Source: Eutrigla gurnardus (Eukaryota; Chordata; Actinopteri; Perciformes; Triglidae). From it: DNA of 64,000 nucleotides. This document shows, one piece after another, positions 50,289 through 61,900 of the stretch. The number at the start of each line of letters is the position of its first letter. The first letter of the stretch is position 1. Made by a program: the position numbers and the translations under genes. The notes below the pieces were generated by a model. The model made no database searches. It was given only the letters and a program-made list of their open reading frames with translations, and was not told the origin of the DNA. The stretch lies in contig OY741279.1 in NCBI GenBank assembly GCA_963514095.1, forward strand, positions 7,958,322 to 8,022,321, written 5' to 3'.

Positions 50289-53200
50289 TCAGGCAAGGTT
50301 TAAGATCCTAAAAAGGAGAGGCACCACACAGACACAACTAAAACCAACAACACTGTAAACAATGTAACGGTACGGCAGCTCTACTTTCATGTGCTGCCTT
50401 GCCTGCCTTACATCATCTGAAGGCAGCCCGAACAGTCGGCATAAGAATGGAATAGTCACTGCTTTCATAATCATTCTCGTGAGGAGGATGACAGCGACTC
50501 CGATGAAGAAGCGCAGCACAGAAAGACCCACCAAACTAGTGCTGATTGGTGGGAAAGTTAAAGGAAGCGAGGACAATGGAGGATCCAGCAGCAGCCCCAG
50601 CTGAAAGTTCACATGGGTGGCGATAGCAGCTCCGACCCCGGTGCCCAGAGCCTGAGCTGTATCGCCCCGTGAGGTACTCCAGGAATCCAGAGAGAAAGCC
50701 ACAAGTCCTAGGCTCACATGTGATATGATAATCACAAGTGGAGCAAAGCGGTCCATCATGTAGAAGCTGTCGATCCTGTCCAAAATTGGCTGGAAAAAGG
50801 CTAGAATAAGAAGGCTGTACAGGAAGCCAGTGATTACCTCCTGCAACACAGGAACAGAAATCATTGTCAACCATGCATATAAGCAATTAATGTTTAATCA
50901 TGTGCACTTTAATACAAATGCTTGATAATACTCAAAGTCTTAGAAATCCCTTTCATGCATTTTGATGGCAGACTTTAAATGAGACCCAACATTTCCATCC
51001 TGAGTTATAAACTGAGGTTACTGCAGAACATAAACAATATCTTCCAACCCGAGTTGTCTGGCCACCGAATCTAATCTAACATTAACTACTGCTTTTGATG
51101 TGTTTATTGTCCCCGCTTTATAGTCTCACTGATCATGTTGTAAAAATGAAAAATGGGGCATGTATGTCATGCATATTAATGGAATTAATTTATGTTATAA
51201 TATGAAAAAATAAAACATCTATCCATCTACAGAAATGTAAATTATGCAAAGGCTATTTGAAAGAGTTTTTACCAAGCTGAAGTAGACCTCATTGAGTTAC
51301 CATTCTGAGCTCAATTATTTCACATTATTTATTTCATATACTTACCAAAATGGAATGCATCCCCATGTAGACTCTGCTTACACACACCAGGACGCTCCAG
51401 CCGAGAGCCACAGAAAAACCAAAGAGGAAGGGATACTAGGAGCAACAACGGAAATACACAGAGTCAAAAAAATGAATAGTGATATTAGAAAGTTGGCTGA
51501 CGACGAGCATTAATAAAATCCAGATCAGCTTTCTGATACAAAGAGCTTCTTCAGTGGGACCACGGACCGATTTTGCAGGACTACATTTTTCTTAACATCC
51601 CATTGACAGTGATTCTACTACACAGTGGAGGAAGCTAGGAGCGGCAGTAGCTCAGTCCGTGGGGACTCGGCTTGTAGCTAAAGAGGCCAGTTTGCCTCCT
51701 GGGCCAGAGGCTATATTTCACTGTGTGATAACATAGGTTCATTTGATTCACATTACAGTAACACTGCCTCTGCATTAATGTGCTCAATTGACATAAAGCC
51801 TTAATTCACAGTCAGCAGAAATACCAGCTCTCAAAACCCTCAGTCCATGTAGACTACATTTTGCTGACTCCTTTGAAAGAATTCATGCAAAGGAAACAAG
51901 AATCTACAGCCATGCTATCGGCTCTATGAGGTTGCACTTGGTCATGGTGGTGCTTTGAGCTAAATGCTAATCAGCATGCTTACATGCTCACAATGTTACC
52001 ATGCGGTCGCTAGGCCGGTATAATGTTTACCTTGCACCCAGTCTTGGGTTTTTAATCATGCTGGCATGCTGACACAAGCTGATGAAAATGTCATTAGTTT
52101 GACAGGCATTTGGTCATAAACAAAAGTAAGATAAGATAAGACAAGATAAGAACATTTTTTATTGGTCCCACAGCAGGGAAATGTGCAGTATTTAAATTTT
52201 GACCTGATGATCACGCTAGATAAAAATATAAGGGATCCCCAAATTGCATGCAATCCATCCTGAGGGGAAGTTGAATATCTGCAGCAGAAAAAATAATTCA
52301 CAAAACCACAAATTCCGATTTCATGGTGGTGTTAGAAGTAAAAAAAAAAAAACACATTGAAACTTCCATCTGCTCTGTAAGCCGTTTGTGGCGTGCATCC
52401 TATCTTTTGTAACGTCCTTCTCTGAAATGTTTCAGTTCCTCAACCGTCCACATTGGTCAACTTGATAACACCAAAAGTGTTGAGGAACTTCAAATTCCTA
52501 AACTCAACTGCCTGAACTCAGTTCAAGGTACAACAACAACAAAAAGAGCAACGAGTCTCTAAGCTTAAATGTAATTGTTTGGCATTTGTCCGAATACATC
52601 TGTTTTTAACATTGCACATACAGTGAGCACGAGATGCAGAGGCAAGCTGATTTAAGAACTCTGAAATACAGGATGCACAATGCATTCTTATCCTTTTAAT
52701 AGGCGCCATGCCTATTAAAAGGATAAGAATGCATTGTGCGTCATTAATGCATCACTTTTCAAAGAGCATTAGGACTGAGGTTTGATAGCATTCTATCCCA
52801 TACAAAACCCTTCGTGAATCCATTTAGGTTTATTGTTTTGAAGAAACTAAAGTTATTAATGGTGACAACTCAAAAAAAAAAACTGGAGTGGAGAGAGCAG
52901 AGGGCACAGAACATCAGCCAAGTAACATTTTGGTTTGCCATTAAGTTACTCAAGGATTTAGCGTTAATTAGTGACAGCCCTATCATTAGGTGGAAAAGTT
53001 CTATTGATTGGCACGCTGGCGACATGGCTGATCCTACATTCCACTGTTTTCTCCCAGCAGAAGGAAACGTTCCAATCCCAACTCTCTGTCCTCAATCTTA
53101 ACCAGAAAAGTAATCTCTCATCCTCCACTGTCTCACTTTGATCCTTTGCAATGCTGCCCATTAGAAAGAAATGCTCACTGATACTTAAATGGATACTTTC

Positions 53201-54464
53201 ACTCTCCTTTATTTAAAGTCAACAGTCTGTGTGTGTGTGTGTGTGTGTGTGTGTCTCTCTCTCTCTCTGTCACAATGTAGAACAGCAAGTTTTGTTTATC
53301 TCAAAATATTCTGACACACCCTGGTGTTTTCAGTCTGCTCTAACAGAGGAATGTCCGTCTTTGTGTGAATGTCTTCATGTCCATTCGAAACAGGGCAACA
53401 AGAATTAACAGTGATTTAAATGCATGAGGCAGGATGTGTGGAAAGATTTTTGTAACGCTGTCAACTCTGGAACTCTGGATCCTCATGCAGCGTGACGTAG
53501 AATAACATTGAGATATTTGTTAATGTAGATGTACACGCTGTGGACTGGTTGTCTGTAATAACATATATCCAGGTCCACACCAGATTAGTTGCAAAAACAC
53601 AATTTCTAAAATCCTAAATTGACATATTCAAATTGTTTTCAGGTTGCAGCACTCCCAACCCCCAAAAACAGCAGAAACCAATGCAACTTTTGTTTTGCTT
53701 AATTAGTCTAATGAGTACTTTCCACCTGTATTTGACATGTTTTGGGGCGCAGTGTTTAAAAAGGTGCTCACCTGCCAGCGTCCATAGGTCAGCATGAAGA
53801 GACAGAAGGGTATGGCCGTCCCCGTCATAGCGTGCGTGGACGGCATGCTGTACTCGGAGTTGTAGAAGACCTCCACCTTCACCACAGGAGGGGAGGCCGG
53901 CCGGGACCAGCGGACCATATCCTTGGTGGACTGTCCCACGAACAGGTTCCAGGCCCAGACTACGATCAGCCTCCGGCTGACCAGGGCGTCGATGTTCCAG
54001 AAGAGGAAGGGGAAGAAGACGATGAAGAACATCTCGTTGCCCAGCTCAGTCCCGAACGTGAACAGGTAGAACAGAAACTTGTTGTGGATCAGGAACTCTT
54101 GACCCACGTCTCCGGTCAGGGAGTTCCTCCGGAGGGGCTTTGCTCTGGCGGTGTCTGGGTCGACATTTGCCGCTGATGAACCGTCGGGCCTGGCGGTGCC
54201 TTCACCCTGCACCCCGTTAACCTGCGGTGGGGTCGCGTCCCCGGCCGCCCCATTCCCAAAACTAGCGTCCGAGCTTGGTCCCCCATGTTGCGCCCTCTTC
54301 CGTAGTCCGGAAGAGTCCGGCTCCGACACTCCACTATCCGGCTTCGGCGGTTTAACAGGAAACGTCCCTCTAATGCCGCAAACATATTGAAACCTCGCTA
54401 CATGGCGTGGGTCTTGGAGATAATTACACATCCGTACGAACTTACTTACAAAGTCGTTCGCCAT
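50289..54464 (-). CDS. sgpp1: Sphingosine-1-phosphate phosphatase 1
   Basis: Three exons (54464-53772, 51435-51346, 50840-50289) join in frame to 444 residues (human 441). The ER-membrane enzyme dephosphorylates sphingosine-1-phosphate to sphingosine. Similarity to human SGPP1 includes the N-terminal LQDPRHVARFQ, RRNSLTG before the first span, FGTELGNEMFF, RWSRPASPPVVKVEVFYNSE and SLDSWSTSRGDTA, and near the end DVRQARQHMKVELPYRYI. These clearly favour SGPP1 over SGPP2. The PAP2 motifs are C1 KDMVRWSRP (181-189), C2 PSTH (208-211) and C3 SRVYMGMHSILE (251-262). The last motif ends in Glu where the family has Asp. The linker at residues 35-110 is rich in Pro, Gly and Asp and poorly conserved. 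The ATG at 54464 (MANDF) is preferred over upstream in-frame non-ATG codons. Confidence 0.95.
51638..51765 (+). mobile_element. tRNA-derived SINE head fragment
   Basis: GGCAGTAGCTCAGTCCGTGG followed by GGACTCGGCTTGTAGC has the form of a tRNA-like Pol III A-box region, as in SINEs of spiny-rayed fish. The expected B-box GGTTCAAGTCC is not visible downstream, so the copy is truncated or decayed. Confidence 0.5.
52126..52275. mobile_element. Degenerate LINE-type 3' tail
   Basis: AGATAAGATAAGACAAGATA followed by TTTTTTATTGGTCCCACAGC and AGGGAAATGTGCAG matches the recurrent fish pattern of GATAA repeats followed by a TTTATTGATCCC-GGGGAAAT tail seen at LINE 3' ends. The body of the element is missing. 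Confidence 0.5.
52675..52739. repeat. Perfect 30-base inverted repeat, 5-base loop
   Basis: The arms 52675-52704 and 52710-52739 are exact reverse complements (left arm starts GCACAATGCATTCTTATCCT). The loop is GCCAT. No repeat family or RNA gene is recognised in it. Confidence 0.97.
53227..53267. repeat. (GT)n followed by (CT)n microsatellite
   Basis: About 14 GT units pass directly into about 6 CT units. Confidence 0.9.
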
Positions 54465-55935
54465 GACTAAAAAAAACAAAAGAGTAACGGTTAGCTTAAA
54501 ACGAACAGCGCGGTTTCTTCGTGAAAATGAAGTTCATGTTCATCGGGGGAGCTCAAGTAGAAGTGCGGCTTGGTGGCCGTTGCATCATCAACGAAATAAA
54601 ATAACAGTGATTTGACTAACAGCACGAAGTTACTCGTAACTACCAACTGACATCCGGATTCAAAACACAGACCTTGTACACCGGCGTGGACGGCAGCATC
54701 CAAAGTCCGTTAGAGTTAACCATTACTTCATGATTTATCCCATATCATACGGCCACCAACTAACTGCGTCAGGCCGTTATTCCCGAGTTAGCGCTTCTTC
54801 TTCTTCTTCGGTTCTTTTCTTCTTCGTTTGCCCTAATATCGGGCCGTCACTATACAAAATGTTCAAGTACCACCCCCTACTGGTGTTGTGCTAAATTACA
54901 CCTATATAAAAATAATCCGTGGTGGATTAAATATTCAGGTATACTTAAATAAAAAAAACAATGCAAGTACCATTCAAAACGTATCAAAGTGTATACTTTT
55001 ATAATATAATCTATAACAATTCATTATAATTAATATATACTGCTCATATATTAGATAAGCATCATCTTCACCCACAAAGTAACTACGTATACGTGTATAT
55101 AGTGGTATAAACGAAACAAGTAAGATGTTTATCTTAGCAGTGGAGTATCTTTAGTATAAAATAGCACATGATTATAATCAAGTTAATTACCAAAACCTCA
55201 CATTGTGCTTAAGTAAAATAAAAGTAAAAGTTCTTTGTTATTTTCTGTATTAGTCAAATTATATTTTAGAAATTGCCAATACAATAGATTGGAGTTATAT
55301 TAACGCATATATATCCTAACACAATTACAAACATTTTCCAATTGCTTAAAAAAAAACCTATTTTGCAACGTGTTATTAGTTATGGATAGTAAAAAAGGAA
55401 TATGAATTGCAGGCCCAACCCCACATACACATGCATCTCGAAATCATTGCCCATGTCAGAAGAAAAAAACCAAAATGTAAGTTCCTACAGAAATATAACA
55501 CATTTTAGTGGGTGCATGTATAAATCTAAGGCGCCAGAATAATACCAGAGAAATACCGGAAACCATCGGACTTCCCTTCAAATTAAAAGCATAAAAATAA
55601 TGTGTTTTTTTTTCATCAGGTTGATTCGACTCTGGTGTAATATTTATCCACGATTTATCTGAAGACTGGTCTTCAAGTTATGCTTGTGACTAATACATAT
55701 AATTCACCTCATATTCCGCATAAAATAGCCCTATATTTGTATCCAGACTGAAAAAATGCCACATTTTATAATGAGTCTTTTATTTTTTAAACCTCCGTCC
55801 GGAAGTACATCGTGTATTGCTGATTGCCTTGACTCTTGTGGTCCACGCTCCGTTCGTGCAGACAGCCGAGGGAAGTATTTATTAACATTAACGCGACCGC
55901 CGAGCAGGTCCGAGTCTCCGTCCGGATCCCTCATA
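54465..55935. other. Shared upstream region of sgpp1 and kcnh5
   Basis: Divergent start codons lie 1471 bases apart. Both ends are CG-rich (sgpp1 side to about 54800, kcnh5 side from about 55790), with AT-rich DNA between. No exon was found; 5' UTRs of both genes must begin here. Confidence 0.55.
55138..55230. mobile_element. Degenerate copy of a common fish dispersed repeat
   Basis: CAGTGGAGTATCTTTAGTAT then AAAATAGCACATG, CCAAAACCTCACATTGTGC and TTAAGTAAAATAAAAGTAAA follow the order of a frequent teleost repeat (GTGGAGTAGAAGTATAAAGT ... TTGTACTTAAGTA). Similarity is partial and recalled from memory. Confidence 0.35.
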
Positions 55936-58900
55936 ATGCACGGGGGCAAGAGAGGACTGGTGGCTCCGCAGAACACTTTCCTGGAAAACATCGTCCGGCG
56001 CTCCAGCGGTGAGTTTTACTGTGAAAGAGGAGAACAAGAATGAATGCGTGTTGACTTGGCACGTCAATCAAAGGTAGGGATGCACGGGATGCTGAAGTAT
56101 AATAATAATGTTATTTTTGTGTTATTAAATGGGAAGCTGCAGCAACTAAGGTTTTCTTGTCATTTCCAATGTTTTTATTCACTATATAAAAATGAAATAT
56201 ATGCGTACTGACGAGTTATGCAATTCATCCCATGTCCAAATTCCTTGGATTACTTAACTAAAATCAGTATAATGGTCTTTTATTATGATACCCTAAAGAC
56301 AAATACCGATTATTATTTTATAATTAGCTATGGAAACAATATGGTTTACTGGTTTAACATGATGATTTAATGGCTACTCTTTCTAATAAAAATGTTCTTC
56401 ATTTCTAATTAATTCTGCTGGATTCCTTTTTAAATTTCCTTTAGGGGATGTGTGATGTGATTTGTGTTTATGGGGACTCAATTGCACTGGATATTCTATC
56501 TCTTGTAGTGCCTACATCCCATCATATATAAATTATATAATTGTCTTTTTTATATTTGTTGTTTATATTTCAAAAGTGAATACGGTCATTAAAAAACAAC
56601 AACTTTTGGATTGACATTCTGCATTGCAGCTCATAGCTCCCCCCACTGTAGTGATGCTGAGTCTGTGTGTGCAATTAATGCTTTTCATCAGCCATTTATG
56701 TACAGATGAATTGAAGAATGTCAGCCAAACGTTGAAGAAAGATAATGCAACATGAATGAAATGTCTCACCCCTGTAGTGTATTTTAGTTTGTAATCTGAA
56801 ATTCTTGACTGTCTCAGACCCTCGAACACTGCAAACGGCTGCATAGTGAACGCATTGATTACAACATAAACTCCCCCCGACTCTCAGGCATTAAGTTAAA
56901 GATGAACCTGCTTTAAGCTGGCTGTAAATTTGAAAGAATGTCCTCAGTGTTTTCTCTTGCAGCTCCTCATCAATATTTAATCAACATTAAGGGCGGACTA
57001 TAAACATTTTATCAACAACTATTTCCGCACAGTGACTCGTCTGATTACCACTATTTACTGCTGCTTGAAATATAAATGATCTTGTATTATATATGCGTAT
57101 TAAATTATTTTTTGGGAGATAATATATAATATTTCAATAACTGCAATATTGCTAGTAAAAATGCTTTATATGCAACATTTATAGGGGATGGTAAATAAAA
57201 AACAACCAAAACTTCAAAATATCAGATGACTTACACAGCAAAATTCCATGAGTTTCAACGAGGTTGCAGTTGCATAACTCAAATTGTGATGAAGGATGCC
57301 CAGGCTTTCACTGACAAAACCCCCCCAAAGGTTGAACAGGTTCAGTCTGTAGGTGTTCTTGGCTGGTTTTGTTTCAGTCTGCTGTTTTTTTTTTATTTAT
57401 TGTATTTCGTTGCAGAAACCAGCTTCCTTTTGGGAAATGCACAGATCGTGGACTGGCCCGTCGTCTACAGCAACGATGGATTCTGCAAGCTGTCTGGATA
57501 CCACAGAGCCGAAGTCATGCACAGAAGTAGCTCGTGCAAGTAAGATGTGTTCTGTTGTTTAATGGCCCGACTGAGAGTTCACACTCATATTGCATCTTTT
57601 TCATATTGAATCTCAGCTCCAGCACCGCATGTGTACCTTTGTTTAGTGAGCAGAGATACTTTAAATTTCACCACAAAGGCTTATTTTCATCCCTTTGATA
57701 CCCTAAAATCCAATCTGATCTTTATATACATGAAAATAGATCTCAGAAGCTAATTATGGAAGTGGTAAAAGTGGTTAAAGCAAAAGAAAAAAATATTAAA
57801 TCCCCTTTGTATCCCTAGTAATGCTCATCTTTTATCTTCTGCCTTTCTTTCTGACAAAAACAAAAAAGCTTTTTGGTATTTTTCATCTTATTGTGCAGCT
57901 TCATGTATGGTGACCTGACTGACAGGAAGACTATCGACAAAATCAGACAGACCTTCGACAACTATGAGTCCCATTTCTACGAGGTGCTGCTCTATACAAA
58001 GAACAGTAAGTATCACCATTGATCCCAATATCTTTTTACCAAATTGTGTTTGTCCATCACCATTTGTGCTCTCTCACCGTTTCCTGCAGGAACACCGATA
58101 TGGCTCTACATGCAGGTGGCTCCGATCAGAAACGAGAACAACAAGGTGGTGCTTTTCCTCTGTACCTTCAGAGACATCACGCTTTTCAAACAGCCCATTG
58201 AGGAAGATGACGCAACCAAAGGTGAGACGGTTGATATTTTTGTATTGAAACGTTTGTTTCCTGGTTTGTAACGACTATCATGGACCCATGTTTGTGTGTC
58301 TTAAAGTATTTTATCCACGAAGAAAATGAACATTTGATCGCTATTGGCGATATTAAGAAGTGTTCCACATTGTAACATTTAAAGTGGGGCTGATTTTGTA
58401 TGAAAATTCGTATTCCTGCTGTGTGCCTGCATAAAACAGCCTTTTGTTTTGTCCGTGAGCAGGATGGACCAAGTTTGCCAGACTGACGCGAGCACTGACT
58501 AACAATCGCAATCTGGTGCAGCAGTTAGCGCCGCTGAGCAAGGCCGAGGTCAGCCACAAGCCGTCCAGACTGGCCGAGGTGAGCAGCGTCCAGGTCGAAA
58601 AAGAACACCTCAAGCTAAATCAAGAAAGGCCATTAAATATAGAAGAGCTGGAGTCTTTTCAAAGATTAAGTTGCACAACTAAGTATTTATGACGAGAGTT
58701 CGTTAATGCGCCGTTTAATATTCCCTCTCAATGAAAGGCGCTCCAGCTGGGATCAGACATCCTCCCTCAGTACAAACAGGAGACCCCCAAGACCCCACCA
58801 CACATCATCCTCCACTACTGCACCTTCAAGACCACCTGGGACTGGGTCATCCTCATCCTCACCTTCTACACCGCCATCATGGTGCCCTACAACGTCTCCT

Positions 58901-61900
58901 TCAAGACCAAGCAGAACAACTTGGCGTGGCTGGTGCTGGACAGCGTCGTGGACGTCATCTTCCTCATCGACATCGTGCTCAACTTCCACACCACCTTCGT
59001 GGGTCCCGCCGGGGAGGTGATTTCAGACGCCAAGCTCATACGGATGAATTACCTGAAGACGTGGTTCGTCATCGACCTGCTGTCCTGTCTGCCCTACGAC
59101 ATCATCAATGCCTTTGAACACGTGAACGAGGTGAGCGAATTTGTGTTGTTTTATCGCTGAAAATGAATTTTAGGACTTGAATCTGAATATCAACATGAAA
59201 ACCTGTCTGTTTCTACAAAAGGATGCCGTCACGTCTGCTTCTCAAGCGAGTCATCTTCGCGAGACTTCAATTTTCCACCGGAATAACACGCGAACGGAAG
59301 ACTCTCTGCTGCCAGTAAGGACATCCATGTTGATTTTCTTATAAAGCTGCTATGATTATAGTTTTTTTTTATATTAAAATGGATCAAATGACTGCATGTC
59401 ATGTTAAAGTAGTCAAACAAATCAATTAATCTGGCTATTTTTTGAATAATTAATTAAACATTTGCTTGATCAAATGTCAAAAACCCATTAGAAATTCCCC
59501 AAACGTATGTGGACATATTTAATTACTCGATATGTGCCATAAAAACATACACTTGCTGATTAATTTGACTCCCATCTCTCGTCGTAGGGTCTCAGCAGCC
59601 TGTTCAGCTCCCTGAAGGTGATCCGCCTGCTCCGGTTGGGCCGGGTGGCTCGGAAGCTGGACCACTACCTGGAGTACGGAGCGGCCGTCCTGGTCCTGCT
59701 GGTGTGCGTCTTCGGTCTGGTGGCCCACTGGCTGGCCTGCATCTGGTACAGCATCGGGGACTACGAGGTCATCGACGAGACCACCAACACCATTAAGACG
59801 GACAGCTGGCTCTACCAGTTGGCCCTGAGCATCGGGACCCCTTACCGCTACAACACCAGCGGTACCGGACAGTGGGAGGGGGGTCCCAACAAGGACACGC
59901 TCTACATCTCGTCCCTCTACTTCACCATGACGAGTCTCACCACCATCGGGTTCGGCAACATCGCTCCGGCCACCGACGGAGAGAAGATCTTCTCTGTGGC
60001 GATGATGATGGTGGGCTGTAAGTACTCATTTTTATGTCTCTCTATTTTGTAAATACACTTGAAACTACATTAAAATCACTTATTATAAAACAATGAGTCT
60101 GTTGGAGCTGATATTATATAAATAGTATCATATTACTGGTCTTGGTGGTTAATGGAGCAGGAAATGGAGTCACACAGCCGTCTAATACACCCCCACAAGC
60201 TCTTTCTATCACACGAACGCACATTTAAAACAGCCTCCAATTAACACAAGGCCTCCAATAATTGCAGCGTTCTACCAATCTTAGACAAAGAGCAAAAAAC
60301 CCTAAATGTATCAATTGCCAGTGGACAGTTTGTGGAGAGAAATCCAAGTGAGGCCTTTCAGAACAGCTTAAATCAAAGCGATGGCTGTTTTTCTACTTCA
60401 ATGGACATACAGTACAACCTTGACAGTCTAAATCAATCCGAATAGAGGACAAAAGAACAGCAGCTCCACTGTTGTTTCAGTGGCAGACAGTATGAAGGCA
60501 ATGTGTGCTGAAACACACGCAATAAAAATAATAAAGCCGGCATCAGAGTGATGATTGTCGCCACTATAAAACCTCAGTGATGTAACAATAACTGTCTAAA
60601 TGACACGCTCGACTGACAGATGCCACTTCCTACATACACCGGTTCAGACACTGTTATTTTAGCTGCTATTGGCGTTGAACTGATGCTGAAGGCAGTGGGA
60701 TGTTCTACATTTAACACTGTAGCTGCGTTGAAACTTCGTCTGACAACAACAGCTGCAGTATTAGCCACTTTCCAGTCTCCCCATCCCTCTACAGCAGATC
60801 ATACAGACGTCCTTTGATGCCCATTCTGTTCCATTCATGCGTTCATCCAATCATAACGTGCCGGCACAACCTTGCAGGAGCCGGAAGACAGTCTGGATGC
60901 GTTTACTCGCGTGCTAGTCAGGTTCATGTGCTCCACAGCCCAGCTGCTTGTCTGCCAGTTGCCACTAAAGCAACATATGGTGAAAACGTGCTCCTGCACA
61001 GATGCACAGTCAGACTCGAGCTCCGCATCATCAACACATAGCTGGTTCTTACTGATAAACATGTGGTGAAGCAGAGATCAACGTTGTCGGATCATCTTAT
61101 GGACTTCAACAAAAACAAAGTTGATCTTATTTATTGTTATTTATGATTTGTTTATTATTTATTTTAATTTATTTATCTCAGTTTTTTACATCAACAAAGT
61201 TGATCTTATTTATTTTTAATCGAATTTATTTTAATTTATTATTTGTTTATTATTTATTTAAATGTATATATATATTTTATATTATATATAATGATTTTAA
61301 TTTATTTATCTCAGTTTTTTTTTTTTTTTTACATTTTTTCAGTTGTATTATATTTCAATTTAAAGGCAATCCACTGTTAAAAACCATTTATTTTTTCCAA
61401 TAAATGCATGTTTACAAAAATCACTCGTGTTAAATACCGGTAGTCGTGATCTCAATATTGACCAAAATAACCGTGATTATGATTTTTGACATAATCGAGC
61501 AGCCCCATTTAACAGGTTATTTTGTATATAATCTGTTCAGATTAATTACACTCAGTAATTCACAGGCTCTCTTCACGTCGGTCGGGTTATTCACATTTAG
61601 CTGCAGCCTTCTCTGTTTGAACCACGGGGAGGGTTTGGGACTCGGCTTTGTCGATAATAAAACGTGACATGTTCAGCACCCATCACAGTCTGCTCTATGG
61701 AGGTCTGTCTGAAGTTTGGACATCGTTACCCTCTATCAGAAAAAAACACCGTCTTTTGTGTTAATTATTCAGGCCCACTTCTCTGCATTGATGCCTCATG
61801 AAATATATACAGGGCACACAACTATATTCATGCAGTAAACTGATGTAAACTGTGATGTTGAGTCCAAGTAAAAGCCATTATCTCTGAAAGGTTTTACTTG

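Larger units (their letters stand above)
51436..53771. other. sgpp1 intron 1
   Basis: About 2.3 kb without exons. It contains a tRNA-derived SINE head, a LINE-like tail, the 30-base perfect hairpin (all listed separately) and a (GT)n-(CT)n tract at about 53227-53267. Confidence 0.7.

Noticed and set aside
55938..56043. kcnh5 exon 1 read through to 56043
   Set aside because: A GT donor at 56009 joins in phase to the conserved PAS block at 57416; the extension has no family match.
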